Source: Macrolepiota albuminosa (Eukaryota > Basidiomycota > Agaricomycetes > Agaricales > Agaricaceae). From it: a DNA stretch of 64,000 nucleotides. The notes below the pieces were generated by a model that was given only the letters and a program-made list of their open reading frames with translations, made no database searches and was not told the origin of the DNA. Where the stretch lies: NCBI GenBank assembly GCA_027475525.1, contig JAMWFC010000077.1:1-64000 (forward strand). Reading direction: 5' to 3'. Positions 33,867 to 46,006 of the stretch are shown one piece after another. Position numbers and translations under genes: made by a program. Position 1 is the first letter of the stretch. Each line of letters starts with the position of its first letter.

Positions 33867-34195
33867 CAAAGGCCAAGTTAGCCTTGTATGACTACGTTTA
33901 TACTGCCGTGGTTTTGACTGTTGACAAGCTTAACATGTGATACAAGCACGAATAAATCTCTTTATCGTTGACTCATTTTCCACCTGAGTTCCTAACCTAC
34001 CAGTTTACCACTTCCAACGACTGGAGTTATCATCTCTGCGTTCAGACTGAGAACAAAGACAGCTGTACTGTGGTACGGCAACATTGGTTCTCCGCAATAT
34101 GGTGGACTTTCAGTTCTGTGACTACACTACGTCAGTTACGACTATAAGGTTGTCTACCATGTAATAAAAAGAAAGGAAATCGAAATACAGGGATG
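33867..34195. other. Convergent 3' intergenic region
   Basis: It lies between the tail-to-tail Dus3 and SH3-TBC genes. An AATAAA-like signal (ACGAATAAATC at about 33950) is suitable for Dus3 polyadenylation. Nothing else was seen. Confidence 0.5.
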
Positions 34196-37100
34196 CTAGA
34201 CGCGTGGTAACGAGATAGAACCTGGTGTTGACACGGTCCGCGGGGCAAGCGTTTGACGCTTTGCTTGAGCTTCGAGTTTGACACGTTGCTTTCGTAGATC
34301 GTCATCCTTTATTTTCACAGCAAGAGCAAGCAAAATAAGAGCTTGAGGTGAACTGGGCAAGAGCTCGGGAGAAGGACGAAGCACAGCACTCAGAGCTCCG
34401 TCAACCGACGTAGTGTCCAAGACGCGCTGGCGGCTACATGAGACTAGCACAAGTGCCACCCGGAATAAGAAGGGAACACCTATATATAGTCGGGTTGAAC
34501 GCACAAGAAGAATTATGAAAAATGATAGAGTATACCCTCAAAGAGGAAGATATCCCATACACGATCGAGATAATCAGATGGGAGGTAGCCAACGAAGAGA
34601 GAAGTGAACCTGCGCGAACATTGAGATTCGAAAATACGGAAACATAAAGTCGAAGACAAGGTACCCACCATGGTCGACAAATGCTAAGCGGAGAAATCTT
34701 GAATTCACTAAAAAGTTTCTTGGCTACCGAGGGTTCAACAGTATCCATCGATCGTCCAAATAGTGTCGCATCAACATCGATCTGCGTAGTAGTCGACGAG
34801 AAATATGGACGTATATGCAGATCCATAAGTGAAACAAAGATCCAGAATGCGTCCTCTTCGGGTGCGTGGAGAAGAAGATTCCCCGCAATAAGCGTCAACC
34901 CTGAGAAACAATGAATCTACAAAAGTTGGTACAACTCAAAGACACACACCTGTCACGTATTGAACATCGGGAACCATCGTGAGATAAGCTTGTAACAATG
35001 AGGTCACAGGTCCTTGGGTGCTCTGAAGCTGGGGACGATCGGAGAAGCAGCGATGGACGTCTCGTTCGATGTCAGCGAGTGCAACGACTTTGGCTCTGGT
35101 CCCGAGCTGACCATATACTCCAGGAACAACTCGTGCCTTCCCGTCAGTAAGCATTGACCACACAAGGTAACGCACTGATGAAGGAACTCCGTCGAAGATA
35201 AGTTTCTTAACCTTTTTACTCTTCCTGGATTGTGACGGCTGGACTGATCCTACCACCGTCATCCATTTGATCTCTCTGTTACGGTGCGCTTCCATCATCG
35301 AAGTCGTGGATGCTTCCGAGTCAGTACCTCCACGACCCGACACCTTTGATCCCCGCCATGTACTTGAGCTTGCATCGGAGATATACGTGGGTGAACGAGG
35401 CGCAGTGAGGGATAGAGCGGGGCTGTCAGCGCGCAGGAAATTTTTGTCTAGACGAGCATCAACCGACGCATCAAAACCCATGACCCCGGAATCTTCGGAC
35501 GAGCGTTCATCATGAAGGTGCCCAAATGTTGGGCGAACGAGTTCGAAGTCGAGATGTTGGACCTGAAGCAAATCGCCTTCAACCGTGGATGGTGTTGGCT
35601 GCAGGCTTGAATCATCTTGCTTGTCTACGATACGTCGAAGATTAGGAAGAGAGAGCTTTGCACGAAGGGAATTCTGTCGCCCAACGGTGGATGGAGGTAA
35701 GATCATGTTCGACTTGGAACTGAGTAGAGAAACAGAATCATTTTCAACAGAGGATCGACCACGGAGCTCGGGCGTGCGTTGTGCGGAGGGTGAAGGAGAA
35801 TCGACCACCCTGTCCAGAGTCGAGTGAGTATGTGGTACAGGACGTGACAACAGTACCTCATTCAGCGTCGACTTGGATGCTGTCTGACGGAGGGAACGTG
35901 GGCTTTGCGTCGTCGGGGATGAGGGAACAGACAATGACGAATCCTGGTAAATGGACGGGACCGCGAATGATTGGGCGAGGGGACTGTTTGGTGGACGCAA
36001 AGGTCGGGGAGGAGCAGGCAAGACTTCCCTCAAAGGTGAGGGTTTAGGTCCAAACTTTGTGCTTGCAATTGGCGTTGTTGGAGAACCGGCAATGGGGGAG
36101 AGTGAACGTTTGACATTACCAGCTGATAGAATATGCGCGGATCGGTCATTTGTATCTTGACTGTAGAGATTCATACCATGTCAAATTAAGAGGAGGAGAT
36201 GACGTATAAAACATACCTGCGTTGCAAAGGCAAAGGGACCTCAACACTGATACTCTGGAATCCCGAAAAACTTTGTGAACGTGGACGAACTCCCCTCGAT
36301 TTCGGGAAAAAATTTGCTCGTGGGATCACCCCACCCATCCCTTTCCCTGAAGGCTCGACACCAGTACCAACATGCCCATTCCCCGTGGAAGATATATCCA
36401 AAGATCCTACTCTCCTCACTGCAATCCTCGGCACAGGAACTGAAGCCGACGGTGTCGACGATGTTGATAGTACGGGAACGTGAATAGGAGTCTGGGAAGT
36501 GGTGGCAGCTGAAGAAAGTACCGATGGCGGTGGAACAGATCCGGGCGGAGGCGCAGTCGCCGGAGGAGGAGAGATAGTGAACTGGACGGGCACCGGACCC
36601 ATTGCCGCACTAAGATTGGCCATAGTAACACCATAGATCGTCGGACCACGTCCGCGGGGACCACTCGGTGGTCTTTGTCCACTTAGTGCCATGTGAATCG
36701 CCTGAATTGCGCTGCTACGTACGCGCTGGGAGCTTGGTTGTGAAGATAATGGTTGCGTCTGAGAGGTAATGTACATGGGCCCAGGAGAGAGGGAGGTTGG
36801 TGTCGCTTTCGGTGCATTTGGATGTGGTAAGAAGAGTGATTGGCGCTCTCCTGAGGGACGTATGTCGGACAATTTCGGTGGGCGAAGGTGAGAAGGAGTT
36901 GGGGGTGACGAGGTTGTGGGCGAGGGTAGAGATGGTGTACCTTCCTCGACTGTAAGAGTTGGGGAACTTAATGGTGCGTGTGCAACCATGTCTTGTGGGG
37001 CTGGGATATGATTACCGAAACTCGCAGCTTCCATCCTCAACTTCTCCTCCTCCCTCTCGGGTCCTCGTTTTTCTACATCCTCTTCATCATTCTCCGTGTC

Positions 37101-40100
37101 CTCAACCGTAGTCGTTCCATTTGCCACGACGAGCGAAGCCTCCCGCCTTTTCGATATTGCATCTGGCTCAGTCTCCGGCGACGACGCAATCGACGGTGAT
37201 TCATGCGCTACACCGTTATTGATGATGAACGTGGTATCTTCTACAATATCTTTGTCTCGTTCTTCCCTCTCGTGACCTTCACCCACCTCCACCTGCTCCT
37301 TCACCTGCCCTCCTGCTAATTCACCTTGTCCGGCTCCTTCCTTCCTGACCTCGACCTCGGTCCCCACCTTCCTCTCCTGTGCCCTCTGACTCTCCCGCCG
37401 CACAGGCATCGGAACATCTGCATCGTGCTCCAAAATTGCGTTTCCGAGCGTGTCAAGACTACGCGGGAGATACACGGACATTTCCTTGTCATCAGTCGAG
37501 GAAGGCGAGCCGCTCGCAGTGCTTGGTGTGGGGTTTGTGGTCATTGAAATAAGGGGGAGGGTTGTATGTAGCGCTGCGGACCCAGGCGAAGACACGGCTG
37601 AGCCCCAATGGGTATGTAGAAGCGGCGAAGGAGTGGAGTTCTGTCGCTGGTGCTCTTGCTGGGTCGGTGAGAGGGGATGGTCGGGTACGGAGGGAACGGG
37701 TGACGTGCGGTTGGAGGATATTAAATTGAGTGGAGCAGGACGATTCGTGGTCGTACTTGTTCCTGCTTCAGTGTTCGAGTTTGAATTCTGAAGCGCATTC
37801 ATATTAAACGTCGCGGATACCGGAGGTGAATGCGAAAATGACCTATTGAGCCGAGCAGAAGGTAGCGTAGACGACGAACCATTTATACGAACGGACAACC
37901 GTTCACTATGCGTCGAACCCTCGCCCTCTGAATCCGTCGCACGATGCTCGAGGCCGGACACGCGATTCGCCTCGAGTCGTAGACTCGGAGACGGTTGCTG
38001 CTGGATTGATAAAGCAGGTGAGTTTGAAGGCGGCGTCCCTGATGGCGATTGTGGTGACGATATCGTCTGCACAAACGCAGGTGCAACCTGGGAAATAGTC
38101 GGACTCAGCACAACAGGATTCAAGCTCGCAGTCGTGTTGCTTCTACTCCTGGTGCGTCTCCCCTGCACCTGTACTGGTGAGTGTCCCATTCCTCGTAGAT
38201 CTACACTCCCCCTCACACTCGCCGTACTTGTCGATCCCGAAATCGACAAGTTTCCATCAATACTCGGCCTGTCCCTTCTCTCAGGCGGCCACTCGCCCAC
38301 ACCGGTGCCCACAATCGATCCCGATCCTGAGCCAGAAAAACCGTTCGTTCGCGAGCTGACGCTCACGCGCGACGACAACGACCGTGCACTAGATGAAAGG
38401 TGTGAGTACCGATAGTTGTCGTAGATATCACCGTCCCAGTTGGAGGACGTGTGTGATTGAGAAGACTGGGCGGATTGGGCTGTGGAGGGCCTTGCTGTGG
38501 AAGTGGAGTTGATAGTGCTCTCGGAGACACGAGGCGGACGAACAAATGATGTCGGACGGGAATTTGCACTCGCAGAAACCGTGCTGGCTTGCGATAGCGA
38601 TATACGATGTGTGTGTGTTGGTGGGGCAGGGAATTCATAGGTTGACGGGTAAGATTCCTCAATTTCGCCGAGGGTGGACGAGTCTAAACGCGAGGGAGAT
38701 GGGGAGAGAGGCGCCACGGGGGGAAATGTCAAGACCATTTCCCGATTTATGGTATTGAGGTTTTCGTGTCGTCCAAGGATAGGGGATTCATCGTAATCGA
38801 CATTGTCGAGGTACTGTGAGAACGCAGCTTCTGTCCATGAGATGCTGGCGTCAAGCTCCTGTTGTGTCGGGTTTCTACGCGTAGACGGATGTGAGGAATG
38901 TCCAGCCTCTGTGTCTGCATAATTCAACCCATCTTCACTCGAATACACACTGCCCTCACTCATCCGAACTGCCGGGGATTTTCTCAAGCTCACTCTCCGT
39001 TGAACACTGTCCTTCCTTCGCACGCTCGCCTTTCTCTGTGTCCCCATCACATCAGAATCAGAATCAGATCCGGACCAACCGTCCCCATCGACAAGGTTTT
39101 GAAGGAGTGAAAGGCCAATTCCAATCTCACCATCGTCAGAACTAATCGAGAGACGCGAGGTGTCGAAGCGTGCAGAGGTTGACGTGCCGGGGTGAATGCT
39201 GGCAGTTTGGAGAGAGGGTGGGGGTGTGATGGTGCTGGCAGTTGATGGAGTCATGAGAGAGGCGACACTGGTCCCGGACGAGGAGGTGTACAGAGAGGAA
39301 CTACTCAGAGATGATATTGATGTAGGGAGGGTGGAAGGTGTAGGTTTTGGAAACATTGTCGTAGTTGTGGAGCTCGGAGCCGCAGTCGTAGCCGGTTGTG
39401 GAGTGAGGTGATGAGAGGCCGTATCAAAGTTTGCATGAGTGACAGTGTCGATGCTATCATTGGCAAGACTAGGTTCCTTATCATACTCAATGACGTGGGA
39501 GCATGACGAGGGGATAGAGCTATGGTTTGTGGAGGTAATGGATGTCCTCGAGGGTGGTTTCGACGATGTGTACGACACCAGGGGCGGTGGTGGTGAAACA
39601 GCGTGAGTCGTCAGAGTTGTACCCTGCAACGACGGTGATGACATCGACAGCATTGCCGGGCTCACGTTCCTCGATGACGTAAATTCCCCATCGCTCGTTT
39701 CCCGACCTGCAGAGGTCCTCGACCCCGGTCGTGAGCTCAGTCGTGATTTCATTGACTTAGTGACGTTTGACAGACTCTCGGGCGATGAGGAAGAAATAGC
39801 GAGAGTGGCGGCGACGCGTTCGTCGATGGAGACTCGAGTACGAGTGGCAGGGGGTATCGGAGACTTTCCAGCGGCGAAATTATTATTCGCGTTAACGGAA
39901 GAACGCTTAGCCATTATGGGTTTCTTTAATTTTCCGTGAAAATGGACGTTGGATCCGTAGAACCGACCAACGACGCCTTCACATGAGCCCTACGTAGTAT
40001 AAAGGTTACATTCAGAACTGATCAGTAAGTCTACGCACGAGAAAGACGTCCGAAGGTTGAGGCAGCTGCATAAGAACAGTTATTTCATCACCCTACACGC

Positions 40101-40267
40101 TCCACTTCGTTCAGTTCACGAACATTGCGCCACAAAGCACCAGAACTCACCTTAAAAAACATCAAATCATCCGGATTCTCTGCAACACAATCCACCAACG
40201 CCGTACACTTCCCTATCCCACCCTTTGCCGCGAAGCGTGTCCATCGCGCAAGTTCTGTGGCCTCCAT
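34196..40267 (-). CDS. Large SH3- and TBC (Rab GTPase-activating)-domain protein
   Basis: Exons run 40267-40151, 40092-40039, 39989-36217, 36160-about 34951, then three or four shorter ones to 34196. The N-terminus is an SH3 domain: ALVDCVAENPDDLMFFK, GDEITVLMQLPQPSDVF, GSCEGVVGRFYGSNV. About 1,400 residues of Ser/Thr/Pro-rich, low-complexity, probably disordered sequence follow. The TBC domain starts KLIFDGVPSSVRYLVWSML and continues with IERDVHRCF (IxxDxxR, arginine finger), VPDVQYVTGLTLIAG, EEDAFWIFVSLMD, and SPLSICRPWFTSLFVGYLP, VWDIFLFEGVPFLFRVALV. The glutamine-finger motif YxQ appears as YVT, so the second catalytic residue is missing. It probably regulates Rab-dependent trafficking or polarity. 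Length is about 1,900 residues. Confidence 0.88.
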
Positions 40268-41600
40268 CGCCGATCCAACGGAGTCCGCTGACCCAAAATC
40301 CAAGGGTGAGATGAGTTGACAAGAACTTTTTGTCCTTCGCCACTTGTCAGATGACAAACGATGACCGATTTGATCCACGTGCCTCGGCGCCGATGTGTCC
40401 GGACCCGACTTCCTGTGTGCAACGACGACGGCTCGTTGACGACTTAGTACTTAGTACTTAAATATCTAATGATATACATTTGTTTTCTAACTGACGTCTT
40501 GTATGGTTAGCATCCACTTTTCATGATGATCAGTCCTGTCGGCATCACTCTAATAGACGCCTTTAGGAGGCGTTTGTCCAATGATTTCCCTTCTATAACC
40601 TTATCGCCTTGACTCAATCCATGACAAAACAGATCTTTCATTTACTGCGATACTGGATATCCTCTGTGCACTCATAATGGCAACGTTCAAACTCTGATCA
40701 TCTCGATCCTTCCCACGTTTCTTGAACTATGTGGTCTAGATCAGCGCGTTTTTCTGTGGAGTGTGGTTCGTGAGAGACAAGATGTGTACCTGTCTGTTTC
40801 GTTGCAAGCTCGTAGACAATGCAGGTTCGAGTGCGTCGGCCTGTGAGTGACAGGAAATTGGACATCCACGCAAGAAATGGACAATCGTTGCCGACTTCTC
40901 AGCCGCTTGTTCAGTTACCGCTCAGCGAACATTTCAATAAGCTTTGCATGGTGTTTGTGAGAATAGCGTGTGTGACGGTGTTATCACAAGTCTTCACACA
41001 ATCGATGGAACTGGGCAAGTCCTGATAATTAGGAACTAGAGTACTCTAACACAGTACTCAGTACTAGTTATATAGTAGTCCCTTAACAACAGGGTCACTC
41101 AGCTACATTGTGCCATAATGACACATTCTGTACAAATTGTTTGCAAGCATCAAATTGATGACATTTCAGAGGATGAAGATTTTCCTATGAGACCTAATTT
41201 AAAGACTCAACGTGATCCAAGGCCACCAGTGATGGGCGCGATGAGGATCAAATTGACAAAGAAAACTCTTCGATGTCAATATCTGAAATCTAAGGATGAC
41301 GATTGATGAAAGTAGAAGTAGACAATAAAGTAACGTAACATATATGTGATTTTACTCTTCTTCCAATCTGAGAGATAGCGTTGCTGCCTTGTGTTGCTTG
41401 TTTGGCCAGAGTCGGGGACTGGCGCTTGCGCCGCTCCGGGATTTCCATAGCGGGGAACCAAAACGTGAGAACTATTGGCATCTTTCGTCGATTGATCACA
41501 TCACCGACTCCAGGGCATTTCCAATCCTCCCAGAGCCTCTTTCCCCAACTATTACGAAGTCTTTTTTGTGAAGCCAAACAATTGAAAATCTCAGAGCAAG
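40268..41600. promoter_or_regulatory. Divergent intergenic region, 1.3 kb
   Basis: It separates the SH3-TBC gene (minus) from the USP-like gene (plus). Short open frames at 40819-41025 and 41118-41306 show no domain. A GTACTTAGTACTTA-type direct repeat occurs at about 40446-40461. No gene can be supported. Confidence 0.45.
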
Positions 41601-44160
41601 ATGATACCGGAGCAGGCTCACGAGGAGGAGTCAGTGATGATACTCGCTGGGATGATGGGTGTGGATAACGATCAAGCGCGTCGCGTGTTACGAAAGTACA
41701 AAGGTGACGTGGAGAAGGCTGCAGATGCTATGCTCTCAGGCGATCAAGGAGATGAATCACCCTCTTTGTGGCAACCCTCAGGTGAAAGCAGTCAAGATCC
41801 TGGTTATGTCGACTCGTTCCGAGATGCTACACATACTGTAGCTCAACCTCCGGCCTTAAACGTCATAGACCTCACTGGTGATGACAACGACCGGGCCTTG
41901 AAATTGACTCAAGCGCAAAGTGACATCAAGTTTGGCCCATCTGAAAGGGCGCCTGATCCAGGTTGGCAAGTTGTTACGACAAATGTGAGGTTTTGTGCGT
42001 CAGACATCGACGTATACTTTGAATACTTGACAGACACCAATCGACAATAATGATGACCGTGATATGAATGAGGCTATTCAAGCGAGCTTGGCGGATTTTG
42101 GCCCATCAGAGGAGCTGGAGATACTTCCTATGGAGGAGTCCGTGAGAGAAGGTGACAGGTAAGTATCCACTTGTGTGCTTGTCATTCGTTGACTCAGTCT
42201 TTCAATTTTTCAGACCTATTGCCTTACGCACATATTCCTTGGAAATTACATATGCTGCATTGGTGCGCAACCCAATTCGGCCCACCTCGTACTCACCAAC
42301 GGAAGTTGTAAGATCATCCAAGCTTTTGCACAAATACCACAAATTCGTCACAAAATTGCGACGCTTTTAGAAGCCGCAGATGGTAAGCAAACGTCTTATA
42401 AGCCTCTTCACGCTCATTTTATAGTTAGAAAGCCTCCTTCGGCCTGTGCGGTACCCCGAGCTAGTAGAATTATTCGCGAACCTTGATCTTGCTCAGCTCT
42501 CTTCCATCCTCGACAAAGACGTATTGCCGTTCATGAAACCACTTGCTTGGGACGGAAGTAATACTTCACTTGGCTATGGAAGTGCAGGTATCATATAGAT
42601 ATTTCTCATGGACAAGCTCTTTTTGATACCTATGTGCAGACTTCATCAAGCACTTTGCAGAAGCCATCGACATTCAGCTTAACATACAGACCTCTCCGGA
42701 TGAGCTTCCGTGAGGAATCATCTTCATCGATGTCGAAGAGGATCGCTAATGCGCTCATTTCACTTCCCAGTATCCGCTTGTTCCACTTCTCTCATGCCAA
42801 AGCCGAATGTCGCGGCCGCTCATTCACGCTCTATCAGAACACAGAGCAAACCGGCTGTGTTGTTGAGATACAGACCGGCGATTCTGTGACGCCCAATAAT
42901 CTCATATCTCGCCTGAGCAGCAATTTATTACGTGCATACAACGAAATCACTCGTACTACGACTTGTGACGTCATCGTTCACCCTTCGGAAGTGGTGGTTT
43001 TTTATTTGAAGTCCATGCAATCTCCTGGACAGGCGAAGACGGCTGAACCTTTCGTTTTTCCAAAACAGTTCTACCTTGATAGGTTCATACTGGAGAAGCT
43101 GCCGGTAGTTGAGGAGAAGAAAGCGCAAGAATGGAAGTTATGCGAACAGATCGACGAGTTGACAAAGAGAAGGCAGCTCCTCACTCTAGGTGACGTAAGT
43201 CCCTTTCCTTTGCCTGGGATTACCATCAAACCAAGACTTCGAATATGTCTTTCCAGCAAGGCAGAGATGTACTCAACGATTTGCGCGCATCTTTGCATTA
43301 CTTCGAAGAAGTAGCTTGCAAAGATACTTCAGAACGCGAAGAGTCTATCAATCGAACAGCAAAGAAGCTGAGGACACTTCTCGACTCTATTACTTCCACT
43401 GTTCGAGGTACTTTAAACTCTTCCAAGTTAGTCTTTGCGCTAAAAGAAACTCTATGACAGAGATAGACGTCGCAGTTGAAAAGCTCCAATCTGATCTGGC
43501 AGCTATCTATGATGTTCCAGAACTCCAGAATCATCTGGTTCGTACTCGACGCGTGTAACTCATTCTATCGATGGTTCAACTTACCTCCACTAGTACGAAC
43601 TCCGCGCCGTTTTCATGCATACAGGTTTGCCCGGCCGTAAGCAGATTTATTCTTACATCCGAGATGGCCACGGCGTTTGGTGGAAAACCGTGGATCATAC
43701 CGTTACTGAGGTATGGCTTGCAATTTCCTCAAAATATCTTCGTACTTCTATTTTAATTGCTTTGTTTCCTCAAGGTACCAGAGGAAACGGCTTTGACGGA
43801 TCCAACAGGTCTTCACCTTGGTGCCGGGCCGTACCTTCTCCTATACAACCGACACTTATCTGAAGAGGAAATGTTGACGCCTGTGGCGTGGCCCAAGTCA
43901 ATCGCTGTTCGTATCACGTTCTTCATCGTGAAAAAATGCTGATTGATAGTTTGTCGTCATGTTTATAGGACAGTATAGAAGATTCAAACAAGAAGCTCTT
44001 CGCACTACTGCATCCTGAAGCTGAGGAGAAAGTTGATGTGCAGAAGGCAGCCGTTCCGCTCGCTGCTGCTCCAACAATATTGATGTCTTCGCTCTCACGA
44101 GAGGCGACACAGATTTTGGAGGATGTGGAGATGCAGACCTCAACAAGGTTAATTGTGTGA
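41601..44160 (+). CDS. USP25/28-like ubiquitin-specific protease family protein, apparently catalytically dead
   Basis: The order of modules matches animal USP25/28. A UBA-like segment (about residues 10-45, GMMGVDNDQARRVLRKYKGD) comes first. A SUMO-interacting motif VIDLTGDD is at about residue 90. Two UIM-like helices follow (RALKLTQAQS; NEAIQASLADFG), then a UCH/USP domain. Introns at about 41983, 42159, 42273, 42382, 42589, 42707, 43196, 43410, 43546, 43711 and 43905 keep one frame. Where the Cys box should read NTCW, the sequence is IALRTYSLEITYAALIIQAF with no Cys. The His box region reads VFMHTGLPGRKQIYSYIRD with Gln at the expected His, followed by VWWKTVDHTVTEV. It may therefore bind ubiquitin/SUMO chains rather than cut them. 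It ends TSTRLIV. Confidence 0.78.
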
Positions 44161-44816
44161 CCGGTTTATCACATCCTGGCAATCTATACTTGTATTATTG
44201 TTTTTAACCCAATTTTTTCCTATCAGAAGTGCTTAGCATTTGACTGCCTACGTTCCGGCATTAGTCTTATGTCGCTCAATGTGATTCAGAACGAGGCAGT
44301 TTAATATAATTACGGATCAAGTAGGTAACTCGATTTAAAACCCTATCGTTAAATGGAGTCTCGGACCAGATGCTGTAAGACTGAAAGTGATTACGATGGA
44401 AAAGAGTCTGTCTGGCAGAGAACAACGCGGCGCATAGTGAAGAAGGAAAGCAGAGACGATAGCAAATTAGTTCCATCTTACCAACAACTACATTTCTCAT
44501 ATTATGCATATTATGCATTGAGTTATTGGTACTTCGTCAATGAATATATGCAATAAATACTTTATGCGAAAGAGAATGATGTAACAAGGTCAAACGTTGT
44601 ACCAAGTTGATCCACGCTCAAAGAAATTTCAAGCGAGGGGAGTGTTTCTCTGGTTAGCGAGATTTATGTATGTTTATTCACATACACATGTATGTCACGA
44701 CACGACCACTCGTAGAGAAATTTAAACTGACAGATACTACTACCACGTCAGAAAAAAACCTGAAAGATCCAAGGATCCGAAATCCGACATATACGATCAT
44801 TTGACCATTCACATTC
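44161..44816. other. Intergenic, no gene seen
   Basis: AT-rich DNA between two same-strand genes. A palindromic TATGTATGTTTATTCACATACACATGTATG cluster lies near 44667. The start-proximal part would hold the promoter of the KPWE-motif gene. Confidence 0.45.
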
Positions 44817-45475
44817 ATGTCGGAACAGATTGAGGAAAGTGGCTACTCAGCTTCTTCTACTTCTCCTTTGGAGAGCTACATTGCCTACCCGTTTACGGCG
44901 GATGAAACCTACCAGGTGCGGAAGACCAACCTTTGAGGTCTAGAATGTTTCTGACGGACCCGACCTTGTCAAGCAAGGCCTAGAGAGTCTCGTCGCCGGA
45001 GGAGCAATTATGGACAACTTAACGACTGAGGAAAAGGAGGAAACTTTACGCCGTATTCGCGTCTTCTACTTCAATCGGTGAACAATCTTTACTCTATTGT
45101 TTCCCTTGTCCTTATGCCCCAAATCTCAGAGCGACTGGGAGTACCCTCTCAGTAGAGGAGGTGCGCCTGTATGAAATTTCAAAGAAAGCGGCGCAAACTT
45201 CGGGAGGGGAGAACGAACCTAAAGAAGACAAGGCAACGGCGCCCAAGACTAATAACGAAGCGCGTGTACTTACATTTGCCGAGCTGCAAAATCTTATCGA
45301 ATCGGGAAAAGTTGATCAGATCCCAAACAACAAAGTTATACCAGAAGGCTTGAACGTCAGTACTTTTCTGTTTCTTCTAGCGGATATATCCCTCACGCTT
45401 TATTAGGAGGCACCCCCGAGCCAATCAAGTGCTCCATTGAGGAAGAAGCCATGGGAGGTGGCTGCAGAGAGTTGA
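44817..45475 (+). CDS. Small KPWE-motif protein, PEX39-like peroxisomal import factor
   Basis: Three introns (about 44914-44971, 45079-45130, 45358-45407) give a protein of about 160 residues starting MSEQIEESGYSASS. The first part has a helical domain (QGLESLVAGGAIMDNLTTEE, then ETLRRIRVFYFNR). The second holds LTFAELQNLIESGKVDQIPN and then EAPPSQSSAPLRKKPWEVAAES. The FxELxxLIxxGKxxxIPxxxxIPEGLNEAPPS...KPWE layout is the KPWE domain found in PEX14-like peroxisomal proteins and in PEX39, recently reported to assist PEX7-dependent (PTS2) import. No membrane segment or signal is seen, which fits a soluble factor. Function in this fungus is inferred. The KPWE motif only appears after the last intron is removed, so it is easily missed by ORF scans. 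Confidence 0.82.
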
Positions 45476-46006
45476 TCAAATACGACGCCGTTTTACTCAT
45501 AGCCGTACTCCCAAGGACGGTTCACATCGCGTATATAACGTTTGTACTATAGAAGTTGGCCAAGTGACTCGGTAAGGTCCACGTAACCTACAAGTACCGA
45601 ACTAGCTACATCGAAAGTAAAACTTTGAACAATTGAAAAAATATGGCGGAAAAAGTACGGGCGCTACAAGCGAACGATGGGGAGGGGCAACTTGTACTAT
45701 TGTCGATTACAACGACACTGAAGGGGCAAGGAAACATCCGTTTGGTTCGTAAAGTAAGCAAGAGCCTCCTCTCTGTTACCAACTTGAGGTCATACGGACA
45801 GTAGAACTGCACGGTCCATCCATTATTTCTGTCTCCCAAGGACCAAGATTCCATTTTTGAAAGGCGAAAATGGACTGCTTCGAGGAAAGGGCTGAAAGAG
45901 AATGGTTAACCTGGGGACAGGCATGCGCATAGGTCTGCGTCGACCGAAGGGGAGAAACCGTAAAGATAGAGCACTTGAACCGGTTGTTCTTCCAAGTTGT
46001 GATAAT
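45476..46006. other. Convergent intergenic region
   Basis: It lies between the 3' ends of the KPWE gene and the EST1/SMG7-like gene. Short open frames only; nothing could be assigned. Confidence 0.5.

Noticed and set aside
37846..38415. Long plus-strand open frames across 35200-39400
   Set aside because: They are antisense to the long Ser/Thr/Pro-rich exon of the SH3-TBC gene and have no domain or splice support.
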